DNA of 23,798 nt from contig JBNGIQ010008194.1 in assembly GCA_049999765.1 (NCBI GenBank), positions 1-23,798 of the forward strand, given 5' to 3'. Shown piece after piece: positions 19,706 to 23,798 of this stretch. The notes under the pieces were generated by a model. That model saw only the letters and a list, made by a program, of their open reading frames with translations. It did no database searches and had not been told where the DNA came from. The number at the start of each line of letters is the position of its first letter. The stretch's first letter is position 1. The DNA is from Phaeoceros laevis. Taxonomy: Eukaryota > Anthocerotophyta > Anthocerotopsida > Notothyladales. Position numbers and translations under genes: made by a program.

Positions 19706-19775
19706 CTACTACTACTACCGGGGACCGTGATGTATATGCATTTTGAGGACTTCCAACTGAGTAGGTAGTAGTAGG
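19706..19775. repeat. Inverted repeat of GTAGTAG units
   Basis: CTACTACTACTACC (19706-19719) and GGTAGTAGTAGG (19764-19775) are complementary over about 11 bases with a loop of about 45 bases. A transcript could form a hairpin. Simple-sequence composition makes chance likely. Confidence 0.45.
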
Positions 19776-20393
19776 ATGATTATGGCTAATATGATTATGA
19801 CTAATATTATTGAAGATAATATCATCTGCAATGGATCATCAAATTGGATTTAAAGTGGATAGGAGGGCTACCTTAAAAGCAATGTGTAACATTGTATATT
19901 TTATAATTCATCTTAAAAAAAACTTTAGCAAAAAGGTTTCCAAGCTTAATTTCAATAAAAGTTTAAGATTTTTGCATTCAAAATATGACCAACGATCTCG
20001 AAGCCATTTGCTAGAAAGAAAGCTATATAAGGAAGGACCATGCCTTCTCTTGACATCACCATTCCATTTGCATTTTTTCTTACGACCACCATTCATTGTA
20101 AGGTCCACATTGTTGTGTGGAGCTAGCTCCTTATTCAGGAAGCTCTAGGTCAATACAAGGGCTTCGCAATAAAACTGTGACAAATTATTGTAAGTGCACA
20201 TACCTAGCAACAACAATTGGACTGTGCAAGTAGGATCCGAAAACACAAAATGAAATCCACAAAGCGTATTCTGGGTGTAAGATCTCCAACAGTTCGGAAT
20301 GGCGTGCGCAGAAAGAGCAAAATTTGCAACAGCCATAGTTTGCACAAAGCTAAGCTTAAGTGCAAACATCTCGGAGGATCATTCTGCACGCCC

Positions 20394-20695
20394 GCATATT
20401 CAACGTCATCAAAGGCATCTTTGGTCGATAACTTGCGGCATACCAAATCTCCCATGCTTCCAAAGTGATGTGCCTGATATAGGGCCAAGTGGATTTTGTA
20501 CCCCAAATGGTATGTGCAGTACAAATAAGCCTGCTAAGAAGTCTCTTAACTCCTTAATGTATGGAGCTAAGGAAATTAACACACGGGGCAGTGCCGATGT
20601 GCCACATGACATGTCTCTTGATACATCAGATATTCGACGTCATCAAAGCCATATATGGTTTAAAACATATGGGCTGCCAAATCTTCCATGCTTTT
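20394..20695 (+). repeat. Direct repeat pair, about 68 bp, 234 bp apart
   Basis: Copy 1 is 20394-20461 and copy 2 is 20628-20695. They share ATATTC[AG]ACGTCATCAAAG near the start and CCAAATCT[CT]CCATGCTT near the end, roughly three quarters identical by eye. The pair is most likely the remnant of a longer dispersed repeat. Confidence 0.6.
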
Positions 20696-21471
20696 GGGAA
20701 GATAATCCATGGGTTGATTATCCATGATCTGGAATAGTATTAAAGGATCCAAAACAATGGAGAGCAAGATGTCTTCTTGGAAAGTGACTCCGAGTTCAAA
20801 GGCACGAATCGCATAACTTTTAATATCTATCAATTATTAAATCTCTTCGAGACAGATCGTGCTTACGTTGATTATATCAGTATGCACATATGTGTAATTG
20901 TTTATCATTGCACATGCTGCGTTGCTTCGTAGGGCCCTGCCGGTGTCTCATTTTAGATCTAGCTAAGGAAGGTTAGCATAGCGTCTTAGAACATGTCTCT
21001 GTGGTCTGGCAAAGGTTGTAAAATGTAATGTACCCTTTTTTGTACTTCTTTATAATTCCTAAATTTTATGACACAATCAAAATGCCTCAATTTATTTCAA
21101 TATTGCCTACGTGAATATGCATACACAATGTTCACATACCACAACCAGTACGTACCGACACATGGGGCTCCTTCACGATTACTTGTTGTAATGCCCACTT
21201 TTTAATTGTTGGGCAATGGTTCAAAGTGTAAAATGAAAATTGCTTGAATAGGAAACTAAAAACTACAAGTAAAGAAGTTTCTACTTTGAGGAAAGAACAT
21301 TTTTGCATATTTCCATGATAGAATTTTTCCAGGCGTGCCATTTTTACCTACTTCTTACATTACATGAAGTAAAACTTATATTTCCTAAAGGCACATGGAC
21401 TAAACTTTTGAAAAAGACTGCAAGCATTTTCAATTGATGCAAATCATAGAGTACAAATTTGTACGTCCACA

Positions 21472-21610
21472 GAAGACTCAAGTAAACGCACTCGCTCAAA
21501 GACGACACCTCCTTCACCTTCTAATCTCACTAGCAAAAGACTGAAGTACACGGACTCGCTCAAAGACTCGCTCAAAGACGACACCTCCTTCACCATGCTA
21601 ATCTCACTAG
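21472..21610 (+). repeat. Imperfect tandem repeat abutting the haloperoxidase-like gene start
   Basis: Unit 1 (about 21472-21534) and unit 2 (about 21535-21610) share CGCTCAAAGACGACACCTCC and TAATCTCACTAG. Unit 2 has an internal 12-base duplication (ACTCGCTCAAAG twice). Unit 1 reads CACCTTCTAATC, whereas unit 2 reads CACCATGCTAATC, so the candidate start codon at 21595 exists only in the second copy. Confidence 0.8.
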
Positions 21611-22610
21611 TACTGCTAACGCTTTCTTCTTCTCCAATCTCGTCGTTGCCCAACCTCCCCGAGAATCCACAGCTATCCGCTCTACCCCTCCACGCAGTAG
21701 GTTGCCAGCCTCCCTGTCTGCATGCGCCCCCTTCTGCGCCACCTGTTGGTGGATGGGATGAATCTGCCGCCTTCCAGGCCACAACTTTCCTCCGCCTCAG
21801 CTCTCGAAGTTTCCCCTCCTCCAGGATTTCCCAGCATGCAGAGGAAGCAGGAGCAGGCCCATAGCAGCCAAAACCACTTGGCTGAGACCTGTGTCCACAC
21901 ACAGCACGAGAGATGGCATTGGCCAGGCCTTCTCAATCGTTGAAGATGTTGGCTATCTCTTCAGTTTCATGAACACAGACGTCGAGGCAATCGTTTTCAT
22001 CCAGACTTTACCTACTTCAGGCAGGGAGATCCAAGTCACAAGCCCGCAGGATTCACAGCTTTGCTGGCGAGCTCTGGATACACTCCCGAGTATCCAAGTG
22101 GACACAGCACATTCGGTGGAGCATACGCTGGAGTGCTGTCCAGATTTCTTGGCAAATCCCCGAGCAGCAAAACGAAAAAGCCATTCTCGGTAGCCACAGA
22201 GAACGCAAACCTCCCTCCCCGCACTTTCAACACCATTGAAGGACCTGCGCAGAAAATTGTGTTAAGCAGGTATGCTATGAATGAATGAATCTCGATCTGG
22301 GTGGTGAGCCAACCGTGCGGCAAAAAGGCCGCGGCCCCGACTCATCATGCTATGAAGCTTTCTCACTGTCCCATCAGACGCACTTCAACGCCATGGGAGT
22401 CTAAGACTGAGCTCACTTTTGCAGAGTATACGGAGGCCTGCATTTCCCGAAATCCAGTGAGGATGCTTACCACATCGGTTTAGAGGTGAGAGTCCTTGCC
22501 TGGTGTCCTGGTTCTCTCCACCCGAGCTTGTCTGACAAACATCTGTACTTCCTATGCAGGTCAGAAACTATGTGTGGGAACATTTTTCCGACGTCTTTGG
22601 TGAGCTGTGA
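21595..22610 (+). CDS. Vanadium haloperoxidase-like (PAP2 superfamily) protein, C-terminal exons clear, N-terminal part degraded or unresolved
   Basis: The confident part is three exons: about 22021-22269 (possibly from 22005), 22425-22485 and 22560-22610, joined in frame to TGA. They encode YFRQGDPSHKPAGF, EYPSGHSTFGGAYAGVLSRF, SRVYGGLHFPKSSEDAYHIG and VRNYVWEHFSDVFGEL. PSGH and SR-x5-H are vanadate/phosphate-binding motifs 2 and 3 of the haloperoxidase/PAP2 fold; as seen here, the Asp that usually follows the His by four residues is displaced. Upstream, 21595 starts a signal-peptide-like frame (MLISLVLLTLSSSPIS) with a possible GTAGGT donor near 21695. KTTWLRPVS (about 21863-21889) could be a worn motif 1, but phases to the next exon do not close. 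Only about 400 nt precede the PSGH exon, too little for a normal 500-600 aa protein. It is probably a truncated gene or pseudogene. Confidence 0.6.
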
Positions 22611-22764
22611 GTCTCAATCGTTGAAGCTGATACATCCATAAACGCTGTGCAAGCACTCCGCAAGTTAGCAATAAATAAGCTACTCCAAAACAACGACTTT
22701 GTGACTTTATAACTTCCTATCTACAAACCAAAGATTACAAAGAGCATCCGTATGCACCAGACAT
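22611..22764. other. Convergent 3' spacer
   Basis: A short AT-rich spacer between the stop codons of the plus-strand haloperoxidase-like gene and the minus-strand phosphoesterase region. It contains AATAAATAAG near 22670, a possible plus-strand polyadenylation signal. Nothing else is seen. Confidence 0.4.
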
Positions 22765-23754
22765 TTAACAGCAGAAAACTTTGGCAGAAATTGCTGCTAA
22801 CTCACCAGAAGGTCTTGATGATGCTGGTGCTGAAGATGCTGGTGTGGATGGTGGCGGGGTCAGAGGTCTTTCAGCCTTCTTCTCTGTTTTCTCGGACTTT
22901 GTGAATGCTTCAACATCAACTAGTTGACTTGAAGCAGGTGAGCCTCCCTGAGACGAAAATTGTGGTTTTGTAGGTGGAACCGGAAAGCTGTGGAGCCCCA
23001 TGCCACCACAGCAAGCACTCCACAGCAGCATCGTCCGCTCAAACCCACCAGATCTTGCCTACAGGACAAGTTCCCGTTGATGATTTTAGCTTAATCACCT
23101 GAAGCATTGGACACGTCGTTTGTACTCTGTAGCAGCCTGACCTCGCAGGTTTGTGGCTTTGATTTGCAAACCGCCGAACAGGGCAGGGTTGTACAGGGCA
23201 GACAAGCTCTCCGAGTCAGTCCCAAACTGAATTGCTGCTCCAGAGTAGTAGATGAGCCCAGGTTGAGCACCTCCAGCAGCAGAATCACCAACACCGCTGT
23301 GAACATGACGTGTACATGGGCAACTCCGTAGGCTGTCTTGTCAGCAGGTGCTTCCAGGATGGCTTCCAGGGTCACAAAATGAGTGTTTTCAACACAGGCA
23401 TAGCCACCAACATGGTAGTGTCCTGCACATGGCCATGACAGATTCTTCTCCGGTGAAACTGGAAGTGAAGCACATTTCACTAACAACAAATCTGCCACGC
23501 AAAAGTCACACAAAGTATGGAGGAGGCTCTGTACCGCAGAGGTAAAGCATGACCGTGGGGCTCTTGGCAAGCATACTGGCAACCTGAAGGGCACCATTGT
23601 CAGGAGCCCACTCGTAACCATTGTAGAAAGGGGAACCAAACAGAATCCAAGGGAAGGTCACGCTACCTCCTCATGGTTCCAGAGAAGATGAGTTGAAGGA
23701 GATGATCCAGGTGCCACAGGGTGGTGAGCAGCTACGATCAGTTTGGTACCATCC
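22765..23754 (-). CDS. Calcineurin-like phosphoesterase, ADP-ribose/CDP-alcohol diphosphatase-like, 5' part beyond window
   Basis: Minus-strand exons 23754-23667, 23583-23535 and 23422 leftward join in frame. They read DGTKLIVAAHHPVAPGS, HLLWNHEE, SPTVMLYLCGHYHVGGY, HFVTLEAILEAPADKTAYGV. The AHHPV and GHxHxGGY histidines are metal ligands of the calcineurin-like fold, and the LLWN-[HY]-E ... GHxHxGGY ... LE-x(2)-LE spacing fits Mn-dependent ADP-ribose/CDP-alcohol diphosphatase (family knowledge). After GVAH the family usually ends within about 20 residues. Here the frame runs on through a hydrophobic stretch (VMFTAVLVILLLEVLNL) and can splice (donor about 23142, acceptor about 23059) in phase to a Ser/Pro-rich exon ending at 22765. 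A second frame over 23310-23137 is also open and looks protein-like, so the C-terminal model is uncertain. The N-terminal catalytic motifs lie to the right of the window. Confidence 0.6.
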
Positions 23755-23798
23755 CTGCACAGCTTCATCTGATTATAAGAGTGAATCCTAATGAAGTA

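Larger units (their letters stand above)
18907..21590. other. AT-rich intergenic region with degenerate repeats, no supported gene
   Basis: No open frame here shows family motifs or exon structure. The region includes degenerate repeats of TATGTGACTGCTGGACCTGT (19186 and 19268), an inverted repeat of GTAGTAG units (19706-19775) and a pair of direct repeats (20394-20461 and 20628-20695). AT-rich runs lie around 19860-20000 and 21000-21450. Its character suggests old, decayed mobile-element or non-coding DNA, but no element termini or transposase could be recognised. Confidence 0.5.

Noticed and set aside
18907-21590. LTR retrotransposon or DNA transposon
   Set aside because: The AT-rich sequence and repeats hinted at one, but no reverse transcriptase, integrase, transposase, terminal repeats or target-site duplications could be seen.
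22036-22323. 95-codon minus-strand frame
   Set aside because: Antisense shadow of the PSGH exon of the haloperoxidase-like gene.
1-23798. CRISPR arrays, bacterial operons, tRNA or rRNA genes
   Set aside because: No regular short repeats with spacers, no tRNA-like or rRNA sequence recognised; the gene structures are clearly those of a plant nuclear genome.

Overview
The window is nuclear DNA of a land plant, most likely a seed-free one (fern, lycophyte or hornwort). It has many short GT-AG introns, a plant Hippo-type kinase, chloroplast-targeted and LRR receptor-kinase genes, and intronless PPR-DYW genes. The PPR proteins carry a KP-type box and end in GRH instead of DYW. As I recall it, that variant is confined to hornworts, lycophytes and ferns and is linked to U-to-C organelle RNA editing. 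The lineage call is inference.

Layout. 1-3649 (+): 3' part of a SIK1/MST-like Ste20 kinase, 17 visible exons that join in frame for 580 residues. 3644-4137 (-): unassigned open frames. 4136-4507 (+): broken C-terminal piece of a PPR-DYW gene. 4555-6760 (-): complete nine-exon secreted acid lipase, 394 aa, triad S171/D341/H370. 6761-8132: no supportable gene. 8133-9561 (-): complete seven-exon, 206-aa predicted plastid protein, resembling the HHL1/DUF6523 family. 10013-12394 and 12954-15125 (both -): head-to-tail duplicated PPR-DYW genes. 15126-16280: divergent promoter region with a pyrimidine-rich tract. 16281-18906 (+): LRR receptor-like kinase, interrupted by a frame change or a 67-nt intron. 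18907-21590: AT-rich, with degenerate repeats. 21595-22610 (+): vanadium-haloperoxidase-like (PAP2 superfamily) gene whose C-terminal exons are clear and whose N-terminal part is not. 22765-23798 (-): 3' part of a calcineurin-like phosphoesterase resembling Mn-dependent ADP-ribose/CDP-alcohol diphosphatase, cut by the right edge.

The genes do not form a pathway; this is an ordinary mixed plant gene neighbourhood. The most interesting part is the PPR family: two full-length neighbours that differ by exactly one 31-residue repeat and by an N-terminal frame, plus a third decayed copy about 5.5 kb from the nearer one. It looks like active birth, re-registering and death of organelle RNA-editing factors, possibly of the U-to-C type.

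Exon structures were built by hand from splice consensus, reading-phase closure and remembered family motifs; no database search was possible.
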